A DNA stretch of 45,848 nt from Gammaproteobacteria bacterium (GTDB lineage: Bacteria > Pseudomonadota > Gammaproteobacteria > UBA6429). Of the stretch, positions 37,133-45,723 are shown piece after piece. Under the pieces are notes generated by a model. The model was given only the letters and a program-made list of their open reading frames with translations, had not been told where the DNA came from and made no database searches. A program made the position numbers and the translations under genes. The DNA is taken from NCBI GenBank assembly GCA_003232015.1, contig QIKU01000073.1, forward strand, positions 1 through 45,848, given 5' to 3'. The first letter of the stretch is position 1. Each line of letters starts with the position of its first letter.

Positions 37133-37738
37133 TTAATTAAACTTATTTTCAATAACAACATCAGAAAGCCCTAACTGTCCCGGTCTTTCCCATGCTGGCT
37201 TTGTTGCTTTTCCAATCGCAACAAACATTGAAATAACATGGTCATCCGGTAAATGAATCAGCTCCGAAACCAGATCAAAGTCAAACCCATCCATCGGGCA
37301 GGAATCATAGCCCATTGATTTTGCACTTAACATTAAAGTCTGTGCTGCGATACCGCATGATCGCATTGCTTCATCACGTTGCACCTGTGGCTTATTTTTA
37401 TAGTAGCCTTCTATTGCCGGCAAGACAAAATTTTGCACTTCTTCGGCTGCATTTCTCCAATAGCGAATCGGCTCTTTTTCCCATGCTTTTAAATCTGCAC
37501 ATAATACAATAAGTAATGATGCATCCGTGACTTGTGGCTGCCCCCACGCCGCCTCTTTTATTTTACTTCTTAAATCTACATCTGAAATTATTACATAGCG
37601 CCAGTTTTGAATATTAAACGCCGTTGGCGATAACATGGCTAAAGATAATAGTTGTTCTTTTTCCTCTAGCGACATTATATGAGAGGGATCAAATTCTTTA
37701 ATAGAGCGCCGATTTTTAATTGCCTCAAATGTTTTCAT
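37133..37738 (-). CDS. Nitroreductase family protein
   Basis: The start at 37738 has AAAGG 7 bases upstream; a longer in-frame start at 37810 would extend into the regulatory region. The 201-residue protein opens with AIKNRRSIKEFDPSH, the FMN-binding nitroreductase signature, and carries SPTAFNIQNWRYVI and CGIAAQTLMLSAKSMGYDSCPMDGF. These enzymes reduce nitroaromatics, quinones or similar compounds with NAD(P)H. It is divergent from an HxlR-type regulator, a common arrangement for induction by electrophiles. Confidence 0.9.
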   Translation of the reverse strand: MKTFEAIKNRRSIKEFDPSHIMSLEEKEQLLSLAMLSPTAFNIQNWRYVIISDVDLRSKIKEAAWGQPQVTDASLLIVLCADLKAWEKEPIRYWRNAAEEVQNFVLPAIEGYYKNKPQVQRDEAMRSCGIAAQTLMLSAKSMGYDSCPMDGFDFDLVSELIHLPDDHVISMFVAIGKATKPAWERPGQLGLSDVVIENKFN

Positions 37739-37806
37739 AAAAATACCTTTATTTATTGATATAAGAATAGGTGATATTATGTCAATGGTTCTATTATTGT
37801 AAGAAC

Positions 37807-37841
37807 GCACTATTTTGTGCAGTAGGCACTAAAAGTATACT
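37807..37841. promoter_or_regulatory. Overlapping dyads upstream of the HxlR regulator
   Basis: GCAC-N6-GTGC (37807-37820) and GTGC-N5-GCAC (37817-37829) overlap, and AGTATACT (37834-37841) is a perfect palindrome. They lie between the divergent nitroreductase and hxlR-type genes, where an HxlR-family dimer would be expected to bind. Confidence 0.5.
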
Positions 37842-37852
37842 GAGGATATGAT

Positions 37853-38209
37853 ATGAAGCATTCTGCTTATAAATGCAATTTTGGATGCCCGATTGAAGCC
37901 GCTTTAGAAGCCATAAGCGGCAAATGGAAAGGGGTAATTTTGTACCATTTACAAGATGATACTCGGCGATTCAATGAGTTAAGAAAACTTATACCGGATA
38001 TAACGCAACGTATGTTGACCAAGCAATTACGCGAGCTTGAGGCAGATAAAATAATTAAACGGAAAATTTACCCTGAGATCCCACCAAAAGTAGAATACTC
38101 AATGACAGATTTTGGTTTAACACTTAAGCCTGTTATTAAAGCATTACAGAAATGGGGTATAAAATACATTCAGGAATTAGAAAATATCCGTGGCCACATC
38201 AAAGCCTGA
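37853..38209 (+). CDS. HxlR-family transcriptional regulator
   Basis: A 118-residue winged-helix protein of the HxlR type: CPIEAALEAISGKWKGVILYHL, FNELRKLIPDITQRMLTKQLRELEADKIIKRK and YSMTDFGLTL. The N-terminal C8-NFG-C12 pair resembles the redox-active cysteines of the YodB/QorR class that sense electrophiles or quinones. GAGG lies seven bases upstream of the ATG. It is flanked by two nitroreductase genes, one divergent and one convergent, which are its probable targets. Confidence 0.92.
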   Translation: MKHSAYKCNFGCPIEAALEAISGKWKGVILYHLQDDTRRFNELRKLIPDITQRMLTKQLRELEADKIIKRKIYPEIPPKVEYSMTDFGLTLKPVIKALQKWGIKYIQELENIRGHIKA

Positions 38210-38261
38210 TGAGTGCTTAACTAGATGCAGTTCGGGTGCGTAGCACTTTGATATGTGCTTC

Positions 38262-38918
38262 TTATATGCGTACTAAAATACTATCCAGGCTAAGCCGTGA
38301 CTTGGGAAGTTTTGCGTTATAGTCATCTTCGGGATGATGATACCCAATAGCCAAAGCCACGTCACACTGATAGCCATCAAGTTCCTCTTTAAACTCTTCG
38401 TTGACTAAATCAATGTCTATCCCTTCCAGTGGTGTCGAATCGATTTTGAGGCGAGCCAGGGTATGCAAGGTGTTACCAAAAGCAAGATAGGTTTGTGCTT
38501 TTGTCCAACAACTTGTATTTCCTGTTTCATCGGTATTAAACTCGGCAAAGGTAAAGGCGCCAAAGGCACTTTCACGATCCTCAGGTTTGATTCGCTTGTC
38601 CGCAATCCCTTTATCTACTACCTGGGCATAATCATCACGCGTGTAGTGTGTGTTGTATGCAAAGAGAATAATATGTGAGCTATCAAACACATGAGGCTGG
38701 TTGTATTGGTGTTTATGCGCAAATGTCTTATTCATGCGCTCTTTTGATTCATTGCTTTCAATGACGACAAACTTCCATGGTTGCGAGTTAATGGAGGAAG
38801 CAGAGAGGCGCATCGCCTCAAATAGCACATCAAGATCGTCTTGCGAAACCTTCCTTGTTGCATCGTACTTTTTGGTAGCATGCCTCCAAAGGAGATCTTC
38901 GATAATTGGATGAACCAT
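38262..38918 (-). CDS. NfsB-like NAD(P)H nitroreductase
   Basis: A 218-residue nitroreductase with RHATKKYDATRKVSQDD, LSASSINSQPWKFVVIES and the LEGIDIDLVNEE segment typical of the NfsB/YfkO group. It binds FMN and reduces nitro compounds or quinones. It is distinct from the nitroreductase at 37133-37738 (different subfamily) and is convergent with the HxlR gene. Its own upstream region carries the attC-like hairpin at 38960-39017. Confidence 0.9.
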   Translation of the reverse strand: MVHPIIEDLLWRHATKKYDATRKVSQDDLDVLFEAMRLSASSINSQPWKFVVIESNESKERMNKTFAHKHQYNQPHVFDSSHIILFAYNTHYTRDDYAQVVDKGIADKRIKPEDRESAFGAFTFAEFNTDETGNTSCWTKAQTYLAFGNTLHTLARLKIDSTPLEGIDIDLVNEEFKEELDGYQCDVALAIGYHHPEDDYNAKLPKSRLSLDSILVRI

Positions 38919-38959
38919 AGATAACCCTTAAAGTTAATTTGATATTGTTCGTTTTTTAC

Positions 38960-39017
38960 ATATAACATCTTGCGTAACCGCGCTTTCGCGCGGACAGAAT
39001 TAACGCAATTGTTATGC
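38960..39017. repeat. attC-like imperfect hairpin
   Basis: Nested inverted arms are visible: ATAAC/GTTAT (38962-38966 with 39011-39015), TTGCGT/ACGCAA (38970-38975 with 39003-39008) and CCGCGC/GCGCGG (38978-38983 with 38988-38993) with unequal spacers. This R-L-hairpin-L-R plan is that of integron attC sites, but the R boxes are not the strict consensus and no integrase is present. It could equally be another mobile palindrome. Confidence 0.4.
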
Positions 39018-39023
39018 GTATTT
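39010..39023 (+). repeat. 14-base inverted repeat, left copy
   Basis: TGTTATGCGTATTT here is the exact reverse complement of 40288-40301. Together the two copies bracket the cytidylyltransferase and CDP-alcohol phosphatidyltransferase genes. Confidence 0.5.
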
Positions 39024-39049
39024 TACCAGGAAAGATCAGATCACTTAAT

Positions 39050-39472
39050 TTACGCGACTGCTTGAAGTTGGGCTATGGTTTTTGCTTTTATTTTTGTGGA
39101 TGAAGTTTCAGGGTGATAACTTACTTGAACAATAGACTTGCCCCCCGCTTTTAAGAAAGCTTCAACGTTAAGATTATGCGGAGCCGTTCCCCAATCCTCG
39201 CCGATAACAAAAACATCCACCCCCAACTCTCTGCAGGCCGATGTGTATTCCAATTTATGGTAAGGGTGTACAATATCAACACATCGCAACGCTTTTAACA
39301 TTTCCATTCTTTGTTCAAGCGGAACAACGGGGCGATTTTTTTTATAGCTTGCAACAACATCATCAGAAGCAACGCCAACCGCAACTGTAGCACCAAGTGT
39401 TTTACAATGCTGGAGTATCGCCAAATGACCTACATGCAACAAATCCCAAGTTCCTACTGTGTATATAAGCAT
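39050..39472 (-). CDS. Cytidylyltransferase of the TagD/glycerol-3-phosphate type
   Basis: Starting at 39472, where the family N-terminus falls (MLIYTVGTWDLLHVGHL), the protein has 140 residues; an in-frame ATG at 39499 is less likely. It has the nucleotidyltransferase H13VGH16 motif, the RPVVPLEQRMEML segment and the S-S-T-K-I-K motif (124-129). Such enzymes join CTP to a phosphorylated alcohol. It is divergent from a CDP-alcohol phosphatidyltransferase gene, 113 bases away, so it may supply that enzyme with a CDP-linked alcohol. Substrate unknown. Confidence 0.85.
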   Translation of the reverse strand: MLIYTVGTWDLLHVGHLAILQHCKTLGATVAVGVASDDVVASYKKNRPVVPLEQRMEMLKALRCVDIVHPYHKLEYTSACRELGVDVFVIGEDWGTAPHNLNVEAFLKAGGKSIVQVSYHPETSSTKIKAKTIAQLQAVA

Positions 39473-39585
39473 TATTTGATTTTTACCTCGATTAAACATA
39501 CTATTGTACCACAGTTCTCATCAGGCTGACGTTTTCCACAGATTCAAAGTCTATATAAATTCTCCAGGTAATTAAAGGTAAACCA

Positions 39586-40242
39586 ATGACAGCTGAAAAC
39601 AGCCTCCCCAAAAATTCACAACCGGGTTCTATTCTCTCCTACGCTAAAGATCTACCTAATATTTGCTCACTATCTGGGTTAGCCTGCACCTTACTAGCTA
39701 TTTATTTTAGTATTTCAGGCCTTTACGCAGCAGCTATGATTGGCATGATCTGGGCGGTTGCTTTTGACTGGGCAGATGGCCTCATTGCACGCAGAATGAA
39801 AGGTCGTACCGGCATCGACAGTATTTTTGGAGGGCAACTTGATGTATTAATTGACATCGTTAGCTATGGTGTAACACCCGCTATTTTACTTTTAAGTTAT
39901 GGGAATTTTGAACCTGTTTACCTTTTTGGTGCATTTTTGATGCTTGCAGCAAGTGCTTTACGCCTAAGTTACTTTACGACTTTCGGCCTTGCTGACGGAG
40001 CCAAATATACCGGGCTAGCGCTTGATAACAATAGTATATTTATTGTATTTATATTTCTATTTGAGGGTGTTTTTAGCCATGATGTTTTTTCTGTCGTTCT
40101 CTACGCGACAGGTTTAGGACTCGCTGCTCTAAATGTGTCAAACATAAAAACGCCTAAACTTTCTGGAAATCCAGTCAATGTTTACATTCTCGCCGCCTAC
40201 ACTATTGGAATAACTATTATTTATGGTTGGAAACTACTGTAG
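39586..40242 (+). CDS. CDP-alcohol phosphatidyltransferase (PssA-like)
   Basis: A 218-residue membrane protein with about six helices and the complete CDP-alcohol phosphatidyltransferase motif: D61-WA-D64-G65-LIA-R69 then G82, D86 and D90. It swaps CMP from a CDP-linked donor for an alcohol acceptor. The closest well-known activity is phosphatidylserine synthase type II, but related proteins make other phospholipids. AGG-like bases precede the ATG. It is divergent from the TagD-like gene, a possible two-step partner. Confidence 0.87.
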   Translation: MTAENSLPKNSQPGSILSYAKDLPNICSLSGLACTLLAIYFSISGLYAAAMIGMIWAVAFDWADGLIARRMKGRTGIDSIFGGQLDVLIDIVSYGVTPAILLLSYGNFEPVYLFGAFLMLAASALRLSYFTTFGLADGAKYTGLALDNNSIFIVFIFLFEGVFSHDVFSVVLYATGLGLAALNVSNIKTPKLSGNPVNVYILAAYTIGITIIYGWKLL

Positions 40243-40287
40243 GAAAATAGCATAAAGGGGCCGTTTAAAATATTAATGCACTGTCCT

Positions 40288-40301
40288 AAATACGCATAAC
40301 A
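40288..40301 (-). repeat. 14-base inverted repeat, right copy
   Basis: Reverse complement of 39010-39023 without mismatch. It lies just downstream of the phosphatidyltransferase and next to the 3' end of the small Arg-rich ORF. Confidence 0.5.
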
Positions 40302-40305
40302 CTGG

Positions 40306-40491
40306 CTATACGGAACGACGATCAGTTGGCTGGCGACGATTCAGCACATCGCCAAATCGTTGTTCTTTACGGCGATCTGTGTGAGTCCGGCGTTCACTGC
40401 TACGACGTTCGATTTTTGAGTCTTTTCGCTGTTCGCCTATCTGGCGACGAAAACTGGATACGACCGTTTGGCCTATATTTATTATATTCAT
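40306..40491 (-). CDS. Small arginine-rich protein (hypothetical)
   Basis: A 61-residue ORF on the minus strand with AGG repeated just upstream (TAGGTTAGGTTGT before the ATG). After MNIINIGQTVVSSF the protein is made of repeated RR blocks: ERRSSERRTHTDRRKEQR and NRRQPTDRRS. Such DRR/ERR-rich short proteins are probably disordered and may bind RNA, DNA or acidic lipids. No family assignment; it could be non-coding, but the coding frame is intact and composition is not random. Confidence 0.45.
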   Translation of the reverse strand: MNIINIGQTVVSSFRRQIGEQRKDSKIERRSSERRTHTDRRKEQRFGDVLNRRQPTDRRSV

Positions 40492-40626
40492 ACAACCTAA
40501 CCTACTGCTTAAGAATTTACTTTAAGTAAAACTCTACCAAGCCAACTGTACAAAAAATGTCCAATAGCGCACACTTTCGCTCAAATTGTAGGAAAAATCT
40601 TACACAAAGGACAAGATAAACACAAA

Positions 40627-41145
40627 TTAGGCGGATTTTCGGTCAAAAATAACAAAATGGTGGGGAAATGCATTTTTCTCGTCAGCTGCCACATCGATAC
40701 ACTCAACTTGTTGCCAATGCGCCAGATCATATGCCGGAAACCAGGCATCCCCCTCGATATTGGCATCCACAAAGGTTAAATACATACGGTCTACCTTACC
40801 CAGCATTTGCTCATAAAAAGAGGCGCCACCAATGATCATGGCCTCCCCATTATCGTCACAGGACTCACCAACTACTCGGCATGCTTCATCAAGTGCCTGT
40901 TCAACCGAGTTTACAACAACGCCACCTTCGGCGGTGTAAGCCGTATCCCGTGTAATCACAATATTGGTTCGCTCAGGTAGCGTACGCCCACCGAATGATT
41001 CAAAAGTTTTGCGCCCCATGATGACCGGCTTACCCAAAGTATGTTGGCGAAACCAGCGCATGTCTGAGGGTAGTTTCCACGGCAAGGTATTTTTAATGCC
41101 AATAACCCGGTTCTCTGCCATTGCGGCAATAAGTGATAAACGCAT
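40627..41145 (-). CDS. folA: Dihydrofolate reductase
   Basis: The 172-residue DHFR has the N-terminal LIAAMAENRVIGIKNTLPWKLPSDM, FRQHTLGKPVIMGRKTFESFG and EAMIIGGASFYEQ. It reduces dihydrofolate with NADPH. Located directly after thyA (3 bases), the partner enzyme that produces dihydrofolate. Normal chromosomal type; nothing points to a plasmid-borne resistant variant. Confidence 0.96.
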   Translation of the reverse strand: MRLSLIAAMAENRVIGIKNTLPWKLPSDMRWFRQHTLGKPVIMGRKTFESFGGRTLPERTNIVITRDTAYTAEGGVVVNSVEQALDEACRVVGESCDDNGEAMIIGGASFYEQMLGKVDRMYLTFVDANIEGDAWFPAYDLAHWQQVECIDVAADEKNAFPHHFVIFDRKSA

Positions 41146-41148
41146 TAT

Positions 41149-41943
41149 TTACACCGCAACCGGGGCTTTAATATGAGGATGGCATTGGTAGTCGCAAAGC
41201 TCAAAATCGTCAAAGGTAAACTGGAACAAATCCTTAACCCCTGGATTAAGTTTTATTGTCGGTAAAGCATAAGGTTCACGCGAAAGTTGTAACTCAACCT
41301 GTTCCATATGGTTGGAATAAAGATGGGCATCCCCCAGAGTATGAATAAAATCACCCACTTGTAAATCACAGGCTTGCGCCACCATCATGGTTAATAATGC
41401 ATACGATGCTATGTTAAAGGGTACGCCTAAAAAGATGTCGGCACTGCGTTGATAAAGCTGGCAGGACAACTTGCCCTCGGCAACATAAAACTGAAAGAAT
41501 GAATGGCAAGGTGGTAAAGCCATGTTTTCTATTTCTGCCACGTTCCAGGCACTGACAATAATACGCCGCGAATCTGGATTATTTTTTATTTGATCTAATA
41601 TAATGGCAATTTGGTCAATGTGTTTGCCGTCCGCTGTGGGCCATGAACGCCATTGCGAACCATAAACCGGCCCGAGGTTGCCATTTTCATCTGCCCACTC
41701 GTCCCAAATTTTTACGCCATTTTCTTTCAGGTAGGCAATATTGGTATCGCCTTTTAGAAACCACAGCAGCTCATGAATAATCGAGCGTAGATGGCATTTT
41801 TTTGTGGTCACCAGTGGAAAGCCGGCACTTAAATCAAAACGCATTTGATAACCAAACACACTGATGGTGCCGGTGCCGGTGCGATCTTCTTTTGTTACGC
41901 CGTTATCACGTACATGCCGCATTAAATCTAAATACTGCTTCAC
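41149..41943 (-). CDS. thyA: Thymidylate synthase
   Basis: The 264-residue enzyme has the catalytic C146 in [13 protein letters not shown] and the conserved [24 protein letters not shown]. It methylates dUMP to dTMP using methylene-tetrahydrofolate. Length and numbering match E. coli ThyA. It lies between lgt (21 bases upstream) and folA (3 bases downstream). Confidence 0.97.
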   Translation of the reverse strand: MKQYLDLMRHVRDNGVTKEDRTGTGTISVFGYQMRFDLSAGFPLVTTKKCHLRSIIHELLWFLKGDTNIAYLKENGVKIWDEWADENGNLGPVYGSQWRSWPTADGKHIDQIAIILDQIKNNPDSRRIIVSAWNVAEIENMALPPCHSFFQFYVAEGKLSCQLYQRSADIFLGVPFNIASYALLTMMVAQACDLQVGDFIHTLGDAHLYSNHMEQVELQLSREPYALPTIKLNPGVKDLFQFTFDDFELCDYQCHPHIKAPVAV

Positions 41944-41964
41944 TTTATTCTCCTGAAAACCCGC

Positions 41965-42753
41965 CTATGCAGGAATAGCGGGTTTTCTATACGCCCACCA
42001 TAATAAAAGTGCACCCGCTAACACTAATGGCAACGATAACAACATGCCCATAGTAACAAAATCAAATGCCAGATAGCCAATATGGGCATCGGGTATTCGC
42101 ACTGTTTCGATTAAAATTCTAAAGCTACCGTAAGCCACGGCAAATACGCCGGACACCGCCATGGTGGGGCGTGGTTTTCGTGCAAAGCCCCAGACAATAA
42201 TAAACAGCACCACGCCTTCTAATAAAAACTCATACAACGGTGTCGGGTGGCGAGGCAAATTATCGGCATGTGGAAAGATCATTGCCCAGGGCAGGTCGGT
42301 TGGTTTACCCCACAACTCGCCATTGATTAAATTACCAATTCGGCCGGCACCTAAACCGATAATAACGCATGGCGCGGTAAAGTCGACGGTGGCAAAAAAA
42401 CTTTTCTTGTAGCGCCGCGCAAATAACCACATCCCCACCAGCACACCAAGTAAACCGCCATGAAAGGACATGCCGCCTTCCCAGATCCGGAACATAAAGG
42501 TCCAGTCATCGGCCAGTTGATCCCAACCATAAAAGAACACATAACCAATACGGCCACCTAAAATAACCCCCATGCCCACATAGAATAACCAGTCGTCCAC
42601 CTGTTCGGCCGTCCAGCCCGAATTAGGCCGTTTTGCCTGTACCCGACCTAACCACCAGCCCCCCAGAAAACCAATCAAATACATAATGCCGTACCAATGC
42701 ACTGGCCAGCTAAAAACCGTAAAGGCCACAGGGTCAAAATCGAGGGTTATCAT
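41965..42753 (-). CDS. lgt: Phosphatidylglycerol:prolipoprotein diacylglyceryl transferase
   Basis: The 262-residue polytopic protein has MSFHGGLLGV, GLGAGRIGNLINGELWGKPT and LYEFLLEG, the Lgt signatures. It transfers diacylglycerol to the lipobox cysteine of prolipoproteins, so it would modify RlpA and the glycosidase-like lipoprotein encoded here. First gene of the lgt-thyA-folA run, a common gammaproteobacterial order. Confidence 0.96.
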   Translation of the reverse strand: MITLDFDPVAFTVFSWPVHWYGIMYLIGFLGGWWLGRVQAKRPNSGWTAEQVDDWLFYVGMGVILGGRIGYVFFYGWDQLADDWTFMFRIWEGGMSFHGGLLGVLVGMWLFARRYKKSFFATVDFTAPCVIIGLGAGRIGNLINGELWGKPTDLPWAMIFPHADNLPRHPTPLYEFLLEGVVLFIIVWGFARKPRPTMAVSGVFAVAYGSFRILIETVRIPDAHIGYLAFDFVTMGMLLSLPLVLAGALLLWWAYRKPAIPA

Positions 42754-42861
42754 AGGGTTACTCTTTATTATAAGGTTTAAGATAGCATCATATCACGAAA
42801 CAATTTATGTCATAATCGCAAACTCGCATAAATACAAACAACATAAATTAAGCCAATAGAC

Positions 42862-44913
42862 ATGACCCAGCCAAGCAACCGACTCGCCAGCCAGACCAGC
42901 CCTTACTTACAACAACATGCCGACAATCCGGTGCATTGGCAGCCCTGGGATAAGCAGGCACTGGCTATTGCACAGCAAACCGGTAAACCCATTTTATTGT
43001 CCATTGGCTATTCAGCTTGCCACTGGTGCCATGTTATGGCGCATGAGTCGTTTGAGGATGAAGAAATTGCCAACGTAATGAATAAATTATTCATTAATAT
43101 AAAAGTTGACCGAGAAGAACGCCCGGATCTGGACAAGATATACCAGAGCGCACACCACCTGCTGAATCAGCGTGGCGGTGGCTGGCCGTTAACCGTTATC
43201 CTTACTCCCGAAGAACAGATCCCATTTTTTGCCGGCACCTATTTTCCCAATATACCCAAACATGGCATGCCATCGTTTACTGAAATTCTCGAACGTGTTG
43301 AAGACTTTTATCAAAAGAATCGTGATGATATTAATAAACAGAATGAGTCATTACTCGATGCGTTAAACAACATGGCAAACCTGCCTGCCAGTAATGCACA
43401 ACAGCTGACCAGCTTCCCTATTGACAGCTGCCGGCAACAACTGGCAAAAACCTACGACAAGGAATTTGGTGGCTTTGGTGATGCACCTAAATTTCCACAT
43501 CCAACCAACCTTGAGTTTTTACTACGCCACTATCTGGCAACCCAACAAAGTGACCAGGCCGATGATACTTCACGCTCCATGCTGGTTGATACCTTAGCAG
43601 CAATGGCTAACGGCGGCCTTTATGATCAACTCGGTGGCGGCTTCTGTCGCTATAGCGTTGATCAAGAATGGGCCATTCCACATTTTGAAAAAATGCTGTA
43701 CGACAATGGTCCATTACTCAGTCTTTATGCCCAGGCCGGCGCTGTTTTAGATAATGCCCATTTTAAACAAATTGCAGTCGAAACAGGCGAATGGGTAATG
43801 CGAGAAATGACATCACCCGAAGGTGGTTATTATTCAACACTGGATGCCGATTCAGAAGGTGAAGAAGGGACTTTCTATGTCTGGGATTGCAAGCAAATTA
43901 AAGAGCTTCTTACTGAACAGGAATATTTAATCGCAGAACAGCGCTTTGGTTTAAAAGGCACACCTAACTTTGAAGGCCAATGGCACCTTAATATTAAAAC
44001 ATCGGCTGCAGATATTGCAAAACAGCTTGAACTATCCGAGCCTGAAGTAAAAACCAGCCTCAATGCCATTAAAGAAAAACTCTTTGTGCAACGTGAACAA
44101 CGCATCCATCCTGGCCGTGATGAAAAAATCCTGACCGCATGGAATGCGCTAATGATAAAAGGCATGGCGATTTCCGGACGATTATTACAACAGGATAATT
44201 TTATAACCTCAGCACACAATGCCATTGATTTTATTCATAGCACTTTATTTAAAGACAACCGGCTACTCGCAACCTATAAAGATGGCAATGCACATTTAAT
44301 GGCCTATCTGGATGATTATGTTTTTTTAATTGATGCCTTGCTCGAATCACTACAAGCCAGTTGGCGTGACAAAGATATTGAATTTGCAATACAACTTGGC
44401 GATATTGTTATGCAGCATTTTTACGATAATGACAACGGCGGGTTTTATTTTACTGCGAATGATCATGAAAATCTGATCCTGAGGCCAAAACCATTAATGG
44501 ACGAAGCCATTCCTTCGGGCAATGGCATTGCAGCCTATGTACTCAATCGACTCGGGCACCTTATTGGTGAGCAACGCTATATTGATGCAGCCGAAACAAC
44601 ACTCCACTATGCATGGCGTTCGATATCTGAGATCCCCCATGCCCATGCCGCATTACTGTTTGCGCTTGATGAAACGCTCAAGCCACCCGCAATGCTTATT
44701 ATCCGTGGAAAAGATCCTGAGCTAACACAGTGGCAACAAGCCTGTGATAAAAACTATCAACTCAACCAGCTTGCATTTGCTATCCCCAATGCCAGTATAA
44801 ACTTACCAGGCTTGTTAGATGCTCGAAAAGCAACAGAAAAAACCTGCGCCTATCTATGCTCTGGAACAAGTTGCAAACCGGTTATTACCAATATGAATGA
44901 TTTAATCATTTAA
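42862..44913 (+). CDS. DUF255 thioredoxin-fold protein (YyaL/SSP411-like)
   Basis: The 683-residue protein has an N-terminal thioredoxin-like domain with C53-HW-C56 in [15 protein letters not shown], then a six-hairpin (alpha/alpha) barrel of the glycosidase-like type (about 230-560; [18 protein letters not shown] and [11 protein letters not shown]). The family is widespread but its activity is not established; a role in protein folding or a sugar-processing reaction has been suggested. It is divergent from lgt and no operon partner is evident. Confidence 0.9.
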   Translation: MTQPSNRLASQTSPYLQQHADNPVHWQPWDKQALAIAQQTGKPILLSIGYSACHWCHVMAHESFEDEEIANVMNKLFINIKVDREERPDLDKIYQSAHHLLNQRGGGWPLTVILTPEEQIPFFAGTYFPNIPKHGMPSFTEILERVEDFYQKNRDDINKQNESLLDALNNMANLPASNAQQLTSFPIDSCRQQLAKTYDKEFGGFGDAPKFPHPTNLEFLLRHYLATQQSDQADDTSRSMLVDTLAAMANGGLYDQLGGGFCRYSVDQEWAIPHFEKMLYDNGPLLSLYAQAGAVLDNAHFKQIAVETGEWVMREMTSPEGGYYSTLDADSEGEEGTFYVWDCKQIKELLTEQEYLIAEQRFGLKGTPNFEGQWHLNIKTSAADIAKQLELSEPEVKTSLNAIKEKLFVQREQRIHPGRDEKILTAWNALMIKGMAISGRLLQQDNFITSAHNAIDFIHSTLFKDNRLLATYKDGNAHLMAYLDDYVFLIDALLESLQASWRDKDIEFAIQLGDIVMQHFYDNDNGGFYFTANDHENLILRPKPLMDEAIPSGNGIAAYVLNRLGHLIGEQRYIDAAETTLHYAWRSISEIPHAHAALLFALDETLKPPAMLIIRGKDPELTQWQQACDKNYQLNQLAFAIPNASINLPGLLDARKATEKTCAYLCSGTSCKPVITNMNDLII

Positions 44914-44967
44914 TCTGTCCTATACTGGCTAAGAATAATTTTTCCTTTGTATGCATAATATAAAATT

Positions 44968-45699
44968 ATGAAAAATAAACCTGACACAATCTATGCCCAT
45001 AAAAAACCGCATTTGGTTGATTTTATATTTGATGACGCAGTGGCCAATGTTTTTCCAGATATGATCCGGCGCTCTGTGCCAGGCTATGAAAATATTATCA
45101 CCATGATTGGTCTATTTGCAGAACAATATGTGCAGAATAATTCACAGTGCTATGATCTAGGCTGTTCTTTAGGTGCAGCAACACTGGCACTACGACACCA
45201 TATCAATAAAGACAAGGTTAGCATTATTGCTGTTGATAATTCTGAATCCATGGTAGAACATTGCCGTATAAATATAAAAAAAGATGCATCAACATCTACC
45301 GTGCAGGTTGTTTGTAATGACATACAGAATATAGCCATCGAAAATGCATCAATGGTTATTTTAAATTTTACTTTGCAATTTCTAGATCCCGACAAAAGAA
45401 TGGAGCTACTACAAAATATTTACAATGGAATGAATGAAGGCGGTGCATTAATCTTATCAGAAAAAATTACCTTTTCAAATAAAGCCATACGCGAGACTAA
45501 TATACAACTACATGAGGCTTTTAAAAAAGCCAATGGTTATACCGAACTGGAAATTAGCCAAAAGCGCAGCGCACTGGAAAATACGCTTATACCCGACACC
45601 ATAGAAACACATCAGCAACGCTTATCTGATATTGGTTTTACTACTATTAATGTCTGGTTCCAGTGTTTTAATTTTACTTCGGTCCTTGCTATAAAATAA
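44968..45699 (+). CDS. cmoA: Carboxy-S-adenosyl-L-methionine synthase
   Basis: A 243-residue methyltransferase-fold protein with the CmoA patterns VFPDMIRRSVPGYENII, CYDLGCSLGAATLAL and LNFTLQFLDPDKR. It converts AdoMet and prephenate to carboxy-AdoMet, used by CmoB to make cmo5U34 in tRNA. cmoB is not visible; the gene at the right edge is on the other strand. Length is as in E. coli. Confidence 0.95.
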   Translation: MKNKPDTIYAHKKPHLVDFIFDDAVANVFPDMIRRSVPGYENIITMIGLFAEQYVQNNSQCYDLGCSLGAATLALRHHINKDKVSIIAVDNSESMVEHCRINIKKDASTSTVQVVCNDIQNIAIENASMVILNFTLQFLDPDKRMELLQNIYNGMNEGGALILSEKITFSNKAIRETNIQLHEAFKKANGYTELEISQKRSALENTLIPDTIETHQQRLSDIGFTTINVWFQCFNFTSVLAIK

Positions 45700-45723
45700 C
45701 AATGTATAAAGACTTACTTAATA

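Noticed and set aside
38960..40301. A mobile integron cassette array
   Set aside because: No integrase, no attI and only one attC-like hairpin; the 14-base repeats are inverted rather than direct as cassettes would require. Kept only as a weak observation.
40627..41145. A trimethoprim-resistance-type dfr gene
   Set aside because: Sequence and position after thyA match ordinary chromosomal folA.
43875..44225. 116-residue ORF opposite the DUF255 gene
   Set aside because: Shadow of an intact gene, Cys/Ser/Arg-rich with no recognisable family.
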